Positions 20,001-28,980 are shown, numbered from the stretch's first letter. The stretch: 64,000 nucleotides of DNA from Rudaea sp. (GCA_025451955.1 JANWJJ010000041.1:19741-83740); one strand, 5' to 3'. Translations and numbers: made by a program. The notes: generated from the sequence alone by a model not told the origin.

Positions 20001-22694
20001 TCAAGCTCTCAACTGCGCCAATGCCTGTATCAATTCCGCCGCCGACGAAAAACGATCCTGCGGCAGACGCTGCAGGCAACGCAAAATGATGGCCTCCAGG
20101 GGCGGCGGGATTTCCGGCCAGTAGTCGGATGGCTTGATCGGCGCCGCCTGCGTCTGGGCGATGTAGATTTCCAGCGTATTGCTGCCACTGAACGGCAATC
20201 TGCCACAGAACATTTCGCACATCAGCACGCCGCAGGAATAAATGTCGGCACGCTGATCAAGTTCCTCGCCAGCAAGCTGCTCGGGCGCGGAATAGTTGGG
20301 CGTGCCAAGAAACGTGCCTTGCTGGGTGTGACCCGGCGCACTGCGACGAATCGGCCGGGCAATGCCGAAATCCATCAGCTTGGCATTGCCGGTCTGTTCC
20401 AGGATCAGGTTTTCCGGTTTGATGTCACGGTGCAGCACGCCGACTTCGTGCGCCGCGCCAAGGCCGGCACACAACTGGCGCGCAATGCGCAAACCGGCGG
20501 AATACGGAATCCTCCGGGTTTCCTTGAGCAAATAGCGCAGGGTCAGGCCTCGCACGTATTCCATCGAAATATAGGGATGGCCGTCCACTTCGCCGAAATC
20601 AAAAGTGCGCAGTACATTCGGATGCGTGATCTTGCGTGCCAGCTTGATTTCGCTCTTGAGGCGATCGAGTTGTTCCGCATCGATCAGCGCACTCGGCTTG
20701 AGCATTTTCAGCGCGACGACATCGTCCAGATCCAGATCATGGGCCTTGTAGACCACGCCCATGCCACCGGATCCGAGCAGGGACAGGATGCGATAACGCC
20801 CGCCGAAGACCGTGCCGGTTTCAAACGTGACCGCACGCGGAGTCAGGCTGCGCACCGCCGCGGTGGCAGCAGGCACGATCGTGGCCGCCTCGGCCGATGC
20901 CGCGACCGGCGCTGGTGTAGGCAATTCATGCAAAGCCGCTTCGGACAGTGCGTAAAAACGCTTGCCGCTGACTGCTCCGGTAACGACTACCAGACGTGAT
21001 TCACCGAGCGTCGCCTTGATTTCGTCGCCGCTTTGCCGAGTCAGCAAGGTCTGGCCGCCGGCCGCTTCCGGCAACAATCGGTCCAGATGCAGAATCGCCG
21101 TGCCGAACAGCACATCATCCGCATACACAACTGCCCCGGACACCAACGCCGCCGCCGGCGCCGCGAATCCTTCGGCTTGCGCACGCGTGCGAATCTGCGC
21201 CAGCGCACGCAAGGCTTCGACCCCGCGCTGTTCGCCACCGAAACCCAATATGAAGCGCGCACCGCTCGACTGATGCACCGCAGCCCGCATCGCGCTGATG
21301 ACACCGGCCGCACGATCAAATCGCGCGAGTACTTGTGCAGGAACAGTGTCGGCGCCCACGGCCGCGAGATCGCGAAACTCGATGCCAAGCACGCTCAGGC
21401 TTTCATTTCGTGCAGGCTTCGAAGCGGCGGCACCCGATGGTTTCGGTGTCGGCGTGAACGCCTGTTCGCGCGCCGGGTCCGGCAAAAAGCGTGAAAGGTT
21501 GCCGACGTAACCTTCGATATCACTTTTCTCGCGCAAATCCGACAATAGCGAATCGAACGCTCGCGACAGTCGCGCCAATTCGTCGCTGCCCTGCAAGCCG
21601 ATTCGCGTCTGGTAATTGCCGGCGGCGGCCTGTTCTGCGCCCTGCGCCATCGCACGCACCGGCCGCAAAATCCCCTTAGCCAACAAATACGACAGCAGCA
21701 GCGCAAACAGCATCGAACTCAAGCCGCCGATCGCCACCCAGTTCAGGATATCGCGATAACTGGCGACGATCTTGTCGCTTGAAGTCAGCGCGAGCACCGC
21801 GCCGAGACTGCCGACGCCTTCGCTCGCCGTCGGCGTCAACTGCGCACCCCATTCCTGCCCGCTGAAGCGCAACGGCACCCGCGAGACCGAATGCCCGGCG
21901 GCGACGGCAGCGGCGACATCCGCCGGTTGCGCTGCCATCGCGTCACGCAGCGCCTTGCTGCCGACATCATCGAACGAACTGGCGACCAGTTGCAGGTGGT
22001 TGTCTACCGGCAACCAGAACGCGATTTGGGCACCGCTGACCTTCGCCACCTGGCGACACAATTCATCGTTGACGCTTTGCGCAAGCAGCAGGAACCCCAC
22101 CAGGTCCTGATCCTGCGCCAAGGGCATGATCGCAGCCTGATAGAGCTTGTCGCCTTGCCGCCAATAGCCACCGTAGGGCGCTGCATTCGCGATCGCCGGA
22201 CGCACCAGCGGATCGTCGGCCAGCGAGTCCTGAAATGCATCGGTCTGATCGCTGCGGCCAAGCACACTGCCCTTGGCGTCGAGCACGATGCCGAGATCGA
22301 AGCCGTACTGGCCCTGACGTTCCTTGAGCAGATCGGGGATGGATTTCGTGTCCGCATCGCCGCTGTCGTTCAAGCCCGGCAAATTGCTGGAGGTTCCGCC
22401 GGCTTGCGCAACGTAGCGGGCCGTGCCGGGATCGGCCGCGATCAGTTGCACCTTGAGCTGCAACTCCTGCAAACGACTTTGCTCGAATTCCTTTTGCACC
22501 GCGCTGCTGGTCGACAAGGCGTCGTGCACGGCGCCCTGCGCGATGCGGTCGCCTTCGATGTAGGTGACCACGACGGCGGCGCCGACGGCCAGCGCAATCA
22601 GGAACGCCGAGCCGAGAAAAAACTTGATTGCCAGCGGCACGCCGAAACGGGCGCGCGGCACGGCCTCAATAGCCGCCATCGGAACCTCGATCAT
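20001..22694 (-). CDS. Membrane sensor Ser/Thr protein kinase: periplasmic sensor domain, HAMP, middle cyclase-like domain, C-terminal kinase
   Basis: N-terminal TM, extracytoplasmic region, second TM + HAMP (RPVRAMAQGAEQAAAGNY), kinase GGRYRILSLLGSGGMGVVYKAHD...VALKML...HRDIKPENLIL...DFGIARP. Confidence 0.9.
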   Translation of the reverse strand: MIEVPMAAIEAVPRARFGVPLAIKFFLGSAFLIALAVGAAVVVTYIEGDRIAQGAVHDALSTSSAVQKEFEQSRLQELQLKVQLIAADPGTARYVAQAGGTSSNLPGLNDSGDADTKSIPDLLKERQGQYGFDLGIVLDAKGSVLGRSDQTDAFQDSLADDPLVRPAIANAAPYGGYWRQGDKLYQAAIMPLAQDQDLVGFLLLAQSVNDELCRQVAKVSGAQIAFWLPVDNHLQLVASSFDDVGSKALRDAMAAQPADVAAAVAAGHSVSRVPLRFSGQEWGAQLTPTASEGVGSLGAVLALTSSDKIVASYRDILNWVAIGGLSSMLFALLLSYLLAKGILRPVRAMAQGAEQAAAGNYQTRIGLQGSDELARLSRAFDSLLSDLREKSDIEGYVGNLSRFLPDPAREQAFTPTPKPSGAAASKPARNESLSVLGIEFRDLAAVGADTVPAQVLARFDRAAGVISAMRAAVHQSSGARFILGFGGEQRGVEALRALAQIRTRAQAEGFAAPAAALVSGAVVYADDVLFGTAILHLDRLLPEAAGGQTLLTRQSGDEIKATLGESRLVVVTGAVSGKRFYALSEAALHELPTPAPVAASAEAATIVPAATAAVRSLTPRAVTFETGTVFGGRYRILSLLGSGGMGVVYKAHDLDLDDVVALKMLKPSALIDAEQLDRLKSEIKLARKITHPNVLRTFDFGEVDGHPYISMEYVRGLTLRYLLKETRRIPYSAGLRIARQLCAGLGAAHEVGVLHRDIKPENLILEQTGNAKLMDFGIARPIRRSAPGHTQQGTFLGTPNYSAPEQLAGEELDQRADIYSCGVLMCEMFCGRLPFSGSNTLEIYIAQTQAAPIKPSDYWPEIPPPLEAIILRCLQRLPQDRFSSAAELIQALAQLRA

Positions 22695-23358
22695 ACGGCT
22701 TGCCGAACTTGTTCATGTGCGGCGGAATGCGACGCTGACTCAAGTCCAAAAGCACCATGACGGGTTTGTCGCCGGCTTTGGGGGTGGTCACGACATGCCA
22801 CGGCGTCGCGCGCTCGTGCCAGACGACCAAGTCGCCCGCGACAGCGGGCAAACCGGTCAGGTGAAAATTGCCATCGCCATCCGGATGGGTGAAGTACGGC
22901 GTGTCGAGCACCAAAATGTGCCCGGTCATGGAATGGTGGACATTGCAGTAAACGCGCACATAGCCGGCATGCAAAAAAGTGACCGTCTGGCCTTCGCCCT
23001 CGCCATACAGACCGACATCGAAGGCATTATCCTTCGAGGTGGAAAATGCGTTGTGCAGAATCGGATCCGAATTCGGAAAACGTACCTTGCTGCCCACCGT
23101 GATTGCCAACACGCGCGGGACGAATTGCTTGCGCAGCGTGCTCATCACGAAAGGTTCGTGCGGCGGCGACACGGCCAGCGGAGTTTTTGGCCGGAAATAG
23201 ATGATCGCTTCCTGTGCCTGATCGGCGCGCAGCGGCTTGCCTTCGGCGCTCAGGGCCACGTGACCGTCGATGCTTGCGGCAAATCCATAAACCGGCGCCA
23301 GAATCAATACCGCGATCGACAACAACGCACGCACTGGATTCTCCCCCGTCTCGGCCAT
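22666..23358 (-). CDS. Secreted cupredoxin-like (type 1 copper) protein
   Basis: Signal peptide; FVPRVLAITVGSKVRFPNSDPILHNAF ... VYCNVHHSMTGHILV (H...C-x2-H-x2-M type 1 Cu ligands). Confidence 0.82.
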   Translation of the reverse strand: MAETGENPVRALLSIAVLILAPVYGFAASIDGHVALSAEGKPLRADQAQEAIIYFRPKTPLAVSPPHEPFVMSTLRKQFVPRVLAITVGSKVRFPNSDPILHNAFSTSKDNAFDVGLYGEGEGQTVTFLHAGYVRVYCNVHHSMTGHILVLDTPYFTHPDGDGNFHLTGLPAVAGDLVVWHERATPWHVVTTPKAGDKPVMVLLDLSQRRIPPHMNKFGKPYDRGSDGGY

Positions 23359-23487
23359 TGCCTGCCTGTTTTCGCCTGCCGGAATTGCCGCCGACGTGCA
23401 TGACATCAGGTATTTGCGGCATCATAGCAAGCCCGGGCGACTCCCGCTCAACGCCGAAATTGCACTCCCGGCCATACAGGAATCCAC

Positions 23488-23763
23488 ATGTCCAGAATCG
23501 ACATCCGCCGCAAACACGGACGTTCGCTGAAAGCGGCGAAAACCGCCGTCGACAAGACCGCCGCCGTGATCGCCAAGAAGTTTGCGCTGAGCAGCGCATG
23601 GGATGGCGACACCCTGAATTTCAGCCGCATGGGCGTGAACGGGCAGATTCACGTAAGCAAGACCGAAGTGCACGTCCAGGCCGAACTGGGATTCCTGTTC
23701 AGCGCGCTCAAACCGATGATCGAAACCGAGGTCGAAAACCAGCTCGACAAGAATTTCGGCTGA
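23488..23763 (+). CDS. Polyhydroxyalkanoic acid system family protein (PHA granule region small protein)
   Basis: MSRIDIRRKHGRSLKAAKTAVDKTAAVIAKKFALSSAWDGDTLNFSRMGVNGQIHV. Confidence 0.8.
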   Translation: MSRIDIRRKHGRSLKAAKTAVDKTAAVIAKKFALSSAWDGDTLNFSRMGVNGQIHVSKTEVHVQAELGFLFSALKPMIETEVENQLDKNFG

Positions 23764-23908
23764 CAACCGCAAAAACCGAATGCAGCAGATTCCACATTGC
23801 GACTTTTTCTAGTGTGTATATTCTAGCCAGCGCGCCTAGATTGCGCGCATTCTGCGCCGGCTGCGGATTTTGCGTCCAGCGCTCCACATCTCTCCGGGAG
23901 GCAACAGC

Positions 23909-24625
23909 ATGAGCAAGCCGAAACTGAAATCCAAAACCGCACCGTCCAAACCGGCAAAGAAGCCTGCGGCGGCGGCAAAGCCGGCGAAACTCGCCAAATC
24001 GGCCAAGCCGGCCAAATTGGCAAAGCCGGCAAGCCCTGCGAAACCGGCAAAACTGGCCAAGTCGTCAAAGCCGGCAGCCTCTTCCAAACCGGCCACCAAC
24101 AAGACCATCATGGAATCGGCCCAGCACATCTGGCTGGCCGGTCTCGGCGCCTTCGCCAAGGCCCAAGAAGAAGGCGGCAAGCTGTTCGAGAACCTGATCA
24201 AGGAAGGTTCCAGTCTGGAACAAAAAACCCGCCATCTCGCCAGCGGCAAGGTCGGCGATGTGCGTGGCGCAGTCGAGAACAGCGTGAGCCAGGTGCGCGA
24301 ACGCACTCAGGAAACCTGGGATCGGCTCGAACAGGTTTTTGAAAACCGCGTATCGCGCGCGCTGACCAAGCTCGGCATTCCCGGACGCAAGGAACTCGAC
24401 GAACTGCTCGCGCGGGTCGATGAACTCAATCGCGACGTGCACAAACTCACCGGCAATACGCCCAAGAGCACCCTCAGCCGGGTGATGGGCAATACCGTGC
24501 GCCGCGCCCGCGACGACCTGAGCGATCTGGCTCGCGAACTCGAAGAAGCCCAATTGGCGGCGAAGAAATCGGTGACGCGCACGGTTGCCAAGGTCAAGAA
24601 GACAATCAAGTCCGCCGCGCGCTGA
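23909..24625 (+). CDS. Phasin family protein with Lys/Pro/Ala-rich N-terminal tail
   Basis: MSKPKLKSKTAPSKPAKKPAAAAKPAKLAKSAKPAKLAKPASPAKPAKL... followed by a phasin-like coiled region (HIWLAGLGAFAKAQEEGGKLFENLIKEG). Confidence 0.85.
   Translation: MSKPKLKSKTAPSKPAKKPAAAAKPAKLAKSAKPAKLAKPASPAKPAKLAKSSKPAASSKPATNKTIMESAQHIWLAGLGAFAKAQEEGGKLFENLIKEGSSLEQKTRHLASGKVGDVRGAVENSVSQVRERTQETWDRLEQVFENRVSRALTKLGIPGRKELDELLARVDELNRDVHKLTGNTPKSTLSRVMGNTVRRARDDLSDLARELEEAQLAAKKSVTRTVAKVKKTIKSAAR
23930..24100 (+). repeat. Imperfect tandem AKPAKL-coding repeats
   Basis: Recurrent (gcc/aaa/ccg/gcc/aaa)-type units encoding AKPAK(L/S). Confidence 0.8.
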
Positions 24626-24641
24626 GCGGACTGCGCTTAAC

Positions 24642-24706
24642 GCCCGCCAGCCGCCAACGAACGCCGAAGGATCCCTCCCCCCAAGGCTTCGGCTGGCGGG
24701 CTTTTC
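24642..24706 (+). terminator. Rho-independent-like terminator after the phasin gene
   Basis: cccgccagcc ... ggctggcggg followed by cttttcgttt. Confidence 0.7.
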
Positions 24707-24731
24707 GTTTGACTATCCGCTTCAATTACGC

Positions 24732-25305
24732 GTTAGGCTCTATGGCTAGGTTGTTTCTTTATCTACTTGTCTTTGGGCTATTAGCCGTCAACAGCAATGC
24801 TGCCGACGAAGCAACCAACTCTGAAGACGCCGCTGTCCTTTCAGTCATAGCTCAGTCCATGTGTGCGAGCCTTGCTTCGCGCGGGGAAACGCGATACTTG
24901 GTCCTTTCGGATGAATCGGAACAAATCAAAAGCGACGGGGGTAAGAAAAGCTTGGGGCGAGACGCCGTAGCGTCGCTTGTCAGCCGCAATTCTGCTCACT
25001 ATCCGCTACCAAAAATTACCCTCTGTCCGGGTATTAGGCTTTTCAAAGCCGAAGTTATCCGGTCGGCAGAGCAGAAATTTATAGAGAACGACGACTATAT
25101 TTCTGGCTTTCGGCAGGCATTCCCGGGGGCCTTTGGACCGACAGATATGAGCCTTCCTGGCTATACGGAGAATGCCACAAGAGCTTTGGTGGTTGTGTCG
25201 AACGCTGGCGGCAGCTTCTACTATGTGCTTTTCAAAAAGAATGGAAAGTGGCACATCGAGAAGACAGTTTTCCGGTCTATAGCCTAACTACTCGCTCAAG
25301 CGCCA
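24732..25305 (+). mobile_element. Solo integron-type gene cassette / cassette-array fragment
   Basis: GTTAGGC at 24732-24738 preceded by ccgcttcaattacgc; GCCTAAC at 25282-25288 containing the TAA stop of the ORF, followed by tactcgctcaagcg, as in an attC R''-L'' half-site; composition shift. Confidence 0.65.
24742..25287 (+). CDS. Secreted hypothetical protein carried by the cassette
   Basis: MARLFLYLLVFGLLAVNSNAADEA signal peptide; no recognised domain; AT-richer than surroundings. Confidence 0.75.
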   Translation: MARLFLYLLVFGLLAVNSNAADEATNSEDAAVLSVIAQSMCASLASRGETRYLVLSDESEQIKSDGGKKSLGRDAVASLVSRNSAHYPLPKITLCPGIRLFKAEVIRSAEQKFIENDDYISGFRQAFPGAFGPTDMSLPGYTENATRALVVVSNAGGSFYYVLFKKNGKWHIEKTVFRSIA

Positions 25306-25327
25306 CAACACGCAAGCGCATGCTGCG

Positions 25328-27319
25328 CTACCAGTGAATCCCGCGCATGACTGAAGCGAACGCCACCTGTTCGCTGGTCGGTTCCTTCTGGATTTCGCCC
25401 CTGCCCTTCATGCCTTTTGCTGCGGTGGAATCCGGGAACAGGCGGAACGCGGTGTTCATCAGGATTTCGTAGGCGCGCGGCGCGAGCGCATAAAAAATCT
25501 GCGCGAACGTGCCCATGCGCGTGGCCAGACGAACCGGGCGTTCGACGATGGCCTCGACGACAAAATCTGCCGCTTCTTCCGGTGTCCAGGTCGGCACCGA
25601 ATCGTACATCTTGGTCGGCGCGATCATCGGCGTTTTCACGAGCGGCATGTTGACCGTGGTGAAGTTGATGCCGTTGTCGGAAAACTCGGCTTGCGCGCAA
25701 CGCGAGAACGCATCCAGCGCCGCTTTCGATGCGACGTAGGCGGAAAACCGCGGCGCATTGGTCAACACGCCGATCGACGAGATATTGATGATGTGACCGC
25801 GATGGCGCTGCGCCATGCCCGGCAACAGGCCCATGATCAGGCGCAGCGAACCGAAATAGTTGAGCTGCATGGTGCGCTCGAAATCGTGGAAACGATCGTA
25901 GCTGGCCGCGATCGCGCGCCGGATCGAGCGCCCAGCATTGTTGATCAGGATATCAACGCCACCATGCTCGGCCAGCACTTTCTTGACCAGATCGTCGCAC
26001 ACCTTCAGGTCGGCCAGATCGGCGACGTAGGTGTGGCAAGTACCACCGGCATCGACAATCTGCTTGCGCGTCGCCGCCAGTTCGTCCTCGCCGCGTGCGC
26101 AGATCAGCACCTTGGCGCCGGCTGCAGCAACCTTTTCCGCCACCGCCTTGCCGATACCCGACGAACCGCCCGTAATCAGCACGGTGCGACCGCGCACCTT
26201 TCCTGCCAGCGAATGATCGACAAACAAATCCGGGTCAAGATGACGTTCCCAGTAATCCCACAATCGCCAGGCGTATTCAGGCAGATCCGGCACACGGATT
26301 TTCGTGCCCTTGAGCGCGCGCTCGGTTTCGCGGCAATCGAAACGGGTCGGATAATTGATCAGCTTGATCGCTTCAGCCGGAATGCCCAAATCGCGCAAAA
26401 GTACATTGGTAAACCTTTTCACCGGCGGCAATCCGGCCAGCGCCTGCTTGATCGCTGCCGGCACGAACCCGAACATGCGCGCATCCAGGCGCATGGTCAT
26501 TTCCGGCGCGTGACCGGCACGGGCGAAAAGGTTCAGCACCTCGCCGATGCGGCGCGGCGCGGGATCGGTGAGATGGAAGCAGCCGCCGTCGAGACCAGGT
26601 TTGTGCGCAATGTGATCCATCGCCGCGACGACGAAATCCACCGGCACCATATTCACCCGGCCGCCTTCCAGGCCGATGACCGGCATCCACGGCGGCAAGC
26701 TCTGGCGCAGTTTTTTCAGGGTGCGGAAAAAGTAATACGGCCCGTCGATCTTGTCGATTTCACCCGTGCGCGAATGCCCGATCACCACCGCCGGGCGATA
26801 GATGCGATACGGCCGCGCGTAGTCCTTGCGCACCAGCGCTTCGGCTTCGTGCTTGGTCTTGAAATAGGGGTGATCGAGATCTTCGGCTTCACCGAACATG
26901 TCCTCGCGAAACACGCCCGGATACAAACCGGCAACCGCAATCGAACTGGTGTGATGAAAACATCCTGCCTTGATCGCATCGGCCAGTTGCAAGGCATGTC
27001 GGGTGCCATCGACGTTCGCCGTTGCCTGACTCGTGGCGTCAGCCGCCAGGTTGTAGATCGCAGCCAGATGGAAAAAATGTTTGACCTTGCCGGCAAGCGC
27101 TTTGCGCTGCGCTGGGGTCAACCCGAGTTGCGGTTTCGCCAGATCGCCGGTTACCGCGATCAGACGCTTGCCGTCGGCACCAAAGTTGTCGCGCAGTTCG
27201 TCGAACTTTTTCTGCGAACCCTTGCGTACCAGACAGTACACGTCGCCCTTGCGCGCGAGCAAATGCGCCAGCAGGTGCCGGCCGATGAAGCCGGTCGCCC
27301 CGGTCACGAAGTACGTCAT
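25328..27319 (-). CDS. Two-domain SDR protein, probable fatty acyl-CoA reductase (extended SDR + classical SDR)
   Basis: MTYFVTGATGFIGRHLLAHLLARKGDVYCLVRKGS...; second domain GRTVLITGGSSGIGKAVAEK...SAYVASKAALDAFS. Confidence 0.8.
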   Translation of the reverse strand: MTYFVTGATGFIGRHLLAHLLARKGDVYCLVRKGSQKKFDELRDNFGADGKRLIAVTGDLAKPQLGLTPAQRKALAGKVKHFFHLAAIYNLAADATSQATANVDGTRHALQLADAIKAGCFHHTSSIAVAGLYPGVFREDMFGEAEDLDHPYFKTKHEAEALVRKDYARPYRIYRPAVVIGHSRTGEIDKIDGPYYFFRTLKKLRQSLPPWMPVIGLEGGRVNMVPVDFVVAAMDHIAHKPGLDGGCFHLTDPAPRRIGEVLNLFARAGHAPEMTMRLDARMFGFVPAAIKQALAGLPPVKRFTNVLLRDLGIPAEAIKLINYPTRFDCRETERALKGTKIRVPDLPEYAWRLWDYWERHLDPDLFVDHSLAGKVRGRTVLITGGSSGIGKAVAEKVAAAGAKVLICARGEDELAATRKQIVDAGGTCHTYVADLADLKVCDDLVKKVLAEHGGVDILINNAGRSIRRAIAASYDRFHDFERTMQLNYFGSLRLIMGLLPGMAQRHRGHIINISSIGVLTNAPRFSAYVASKAALDAFSRCAQAEFSDNGINFTTVNMPLVKTPMIAPTKMYDSVPTWTPEEAADFVVEAIVERPVRLATRMGTFAQIFYALAPRAYEILMNTAFRLFPDSTAAKGMKGRGEIQKEPTSEQVAFASVMRGIHW

Positions 27320-27519
27320 GTCGTTTTCCTTGGTTCGTTGCGCAGCCGTGCTGCCTAAGATAGCGTGCGATCGTCGCCAAACAAAGCACCCTCGCGTTGA
27401 CAGGTAGTTTTGCCATCATCCATGATGGATGTATTGCCGCCATCGCTCTCGATGGCGAGAATCAAAAAGCGGCCATCCTTGGCCGCGCATTTCAAAATTG
27501 AGCCCATCCGGGGAACGCA

Positions 27520-27777
27520 ATGGCCGACCTGAAAGCGAAATTCGAACAAGCCTCCGACGACGTCAAGAAACTCAGCGATCGTCCTGACAACGACACCCTG
27601 CTGAAGCTCTACGCCCTGTACAAACAGGGCTCGGATGGCGACGTTGCCGGCCCCAAGCCCGGCTTCTTCGACTTCGTCGGCACTGCAAAATACGAAGCCT
27701 GGACCAAGCTCAAAGGCATGAAAAGCGACGACGCCATGCAGAAATACATCGATCTGGTGAAGAAGCTGCGCGGCTGA
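27520..27777 (+). CDS. Acyl-CoA-binding protein
   Basis: MADLKAKFEQASDDVKKLSDRPDNDTLLKLYALYKQGSDGDVAGPKPGFFDFVGTAKYEAWTKLKGMKSDDAMQKYI. Confidence 0.96.
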   Translation: MADLKAKFEQASDDVKKLSDRPDNDTLLKLYALYKQGSDGDVAGPKPGFFDFVGTAKYEAWTKLKGMKSDDAMQKYIDLVKKLRG

Positions 27778-27802
27778 TCGCGCCCGGCTGCGCGCCTCCG
27801 GC

Positions 27803-28435
27803 ATGAGCAAGCAAACGCGAGAAAGGATTCTGGAAACCAGCCTGGCGATGTTCAATGCGCAGGGCGAACCCAACGTCACCACCAACCACATCGCTGACGA
27901 ACTCGGCATCAGTCCGGGAAATCTCTACTACCACTATCGCAACAAGGACGACATCGTCGAGCAGTTGTTTGCGCGCTACGAAGCGCAGATCGATCAGGCT
28001 CTGCTCGTACCCGACGACCGCCTGCCGAATCTCGAAGATGTCTGGATGCAGCTGCATCTGGTGTTCGAATGCATGTGGACGTTCCGGTTTCTGTATCGCG
28101 ATCTGGTCGATATCGTCTCGCGCAATCGCAAGCTCAAGCAACGCTTCGCGCGCATCCTCACCCGCGCAGCCACCAGCGCGGCCGACGTGCTCAAAGGCCT
28201 AGCGCATGCGGAAATCCTGCGCGCCACACCGGACGAAATCCACGCCACATCCGAGAACGTACTGCTGGTCACCACGTTCTGGTTGAACTACAACGCCGTC
28301 CGCGGCGCTCGCCCCGACCCGAGCCAGGAAGACCTGACCCACGGCATCTACCAGGTGATGTTGCTGATCGCGCCCTTCCTGCGCGATGCAGAGCGGGTGC
28401 ATTTGAATACCTTGGCGCAAGCGTATCGGCGCTGA
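27803..28435 (+). CDS. TetR/AcrR family transcriptional regulator
   Basis: TRERILETSLAMFNAQGEPNVTTNHIADELGISPGNLYYHYRNKDDIVEQLF. Confidence 0.95.
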   Translation: MSKQTRERILETSLAMFNAQGEPNVTTNHIADELGISPGNLYYHYRNKDDIVEQLFARYEAQIDQALLVPDDRLPNLEDVWMQLHLVFECMWTFRFLYRDLVDIVSRNRKLKQRFARILTRAATSAADVLKGLAHAEILRATPDEIHATSENVLLVTTFWLNYNAVRGARPDPSQEDLTHGIYQVMLLIAPFLRDAERVHLNTLAQAYRR

Positions 28436-28439
28436 GGGC

Positions 28440-28468
28440 AAAAAAACGGCCGCACAAGGCGGCCGCAA
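28440..28468 (-). terminator. Hairpin terminator, T-tract on minus strand
   Basis: aaaaaaacggccgcacaaggcggccgc: stem GGCCGC/GCGGCC with poly-T on the minus strand, downstream of the minus-strand phasin gene. Confidence 0.75.
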
Positions 28469-28492
28469 GTTCGACGTTGAAGCGGGTAAGAT

Positions 28493-28885
28493 TTATTTCA
28501 CGGTCTTGAGCTGACGGCTGAGCGCGGTCATGCGCTGAGTCAGTTCTTCGATGTCGGCCTTGGACGGAATACCCAGATGCGCGAGTACCGCGGCGACGGC
28601 GCCTTCGATTACCACGCCGAACTTCTTCGCATTATCCTTCGCCTGCATGCGCAGCGGTGCGAAAGCGCCCTTGATCTGCGCTTGGGCGTCGGTACCGACT
28701 TCCTGCACGAGCTGCTGCGCGCGCGCCTGGAAATCCTTGCCTTCGGCAATCAGGTTGGCGCCAAGTTCACCACCGCGCTTTTGCGCGATCGACACCGCGC
28801 CCAGACCCGCCAGCCACAACGCACGCGCCTTGTCGGCGGGAGTCTCGACTGCGGTCATCTTTTGCTTGATTCGTTTGCTTGCCAT
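28493..28885 (-). CDS. Phasin family protein
   Basis: MASKRIKQKMTAVETPADKARALWLAGLGAVSIAQKRGGELGANLIAEGKDFQARAQQLV. Confidence 0.82.
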   Translation of the reverse strand: MASKRIKQKMTAVETPADKARALWLAGLGAVSIAQKRGGELGANLIAEGKDFQARAQQLVQEVGTDAQAQIKGAFAPLRMQAKDNAKKFGVVIEGAVAAVLAHLGIPSKADIEELTQRMTALSRQLKTVK

Positions 28886-28980
28886 TGCTTTGCCTCTTGT
28901 GTCGGAGTTCTCGCCGCAGATGTGCAGCGTCGAGGCAAAGATAGTCGGCTGCGCTAGAACATTCACACTAGACGCGCGGC

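Noticed and set aside
25691-27358. 555-aa plus-strand ORF opposite the dual SDR gene
   Set aside because: Antisense shadow; the opposite strand has clear Rossmann motifs.
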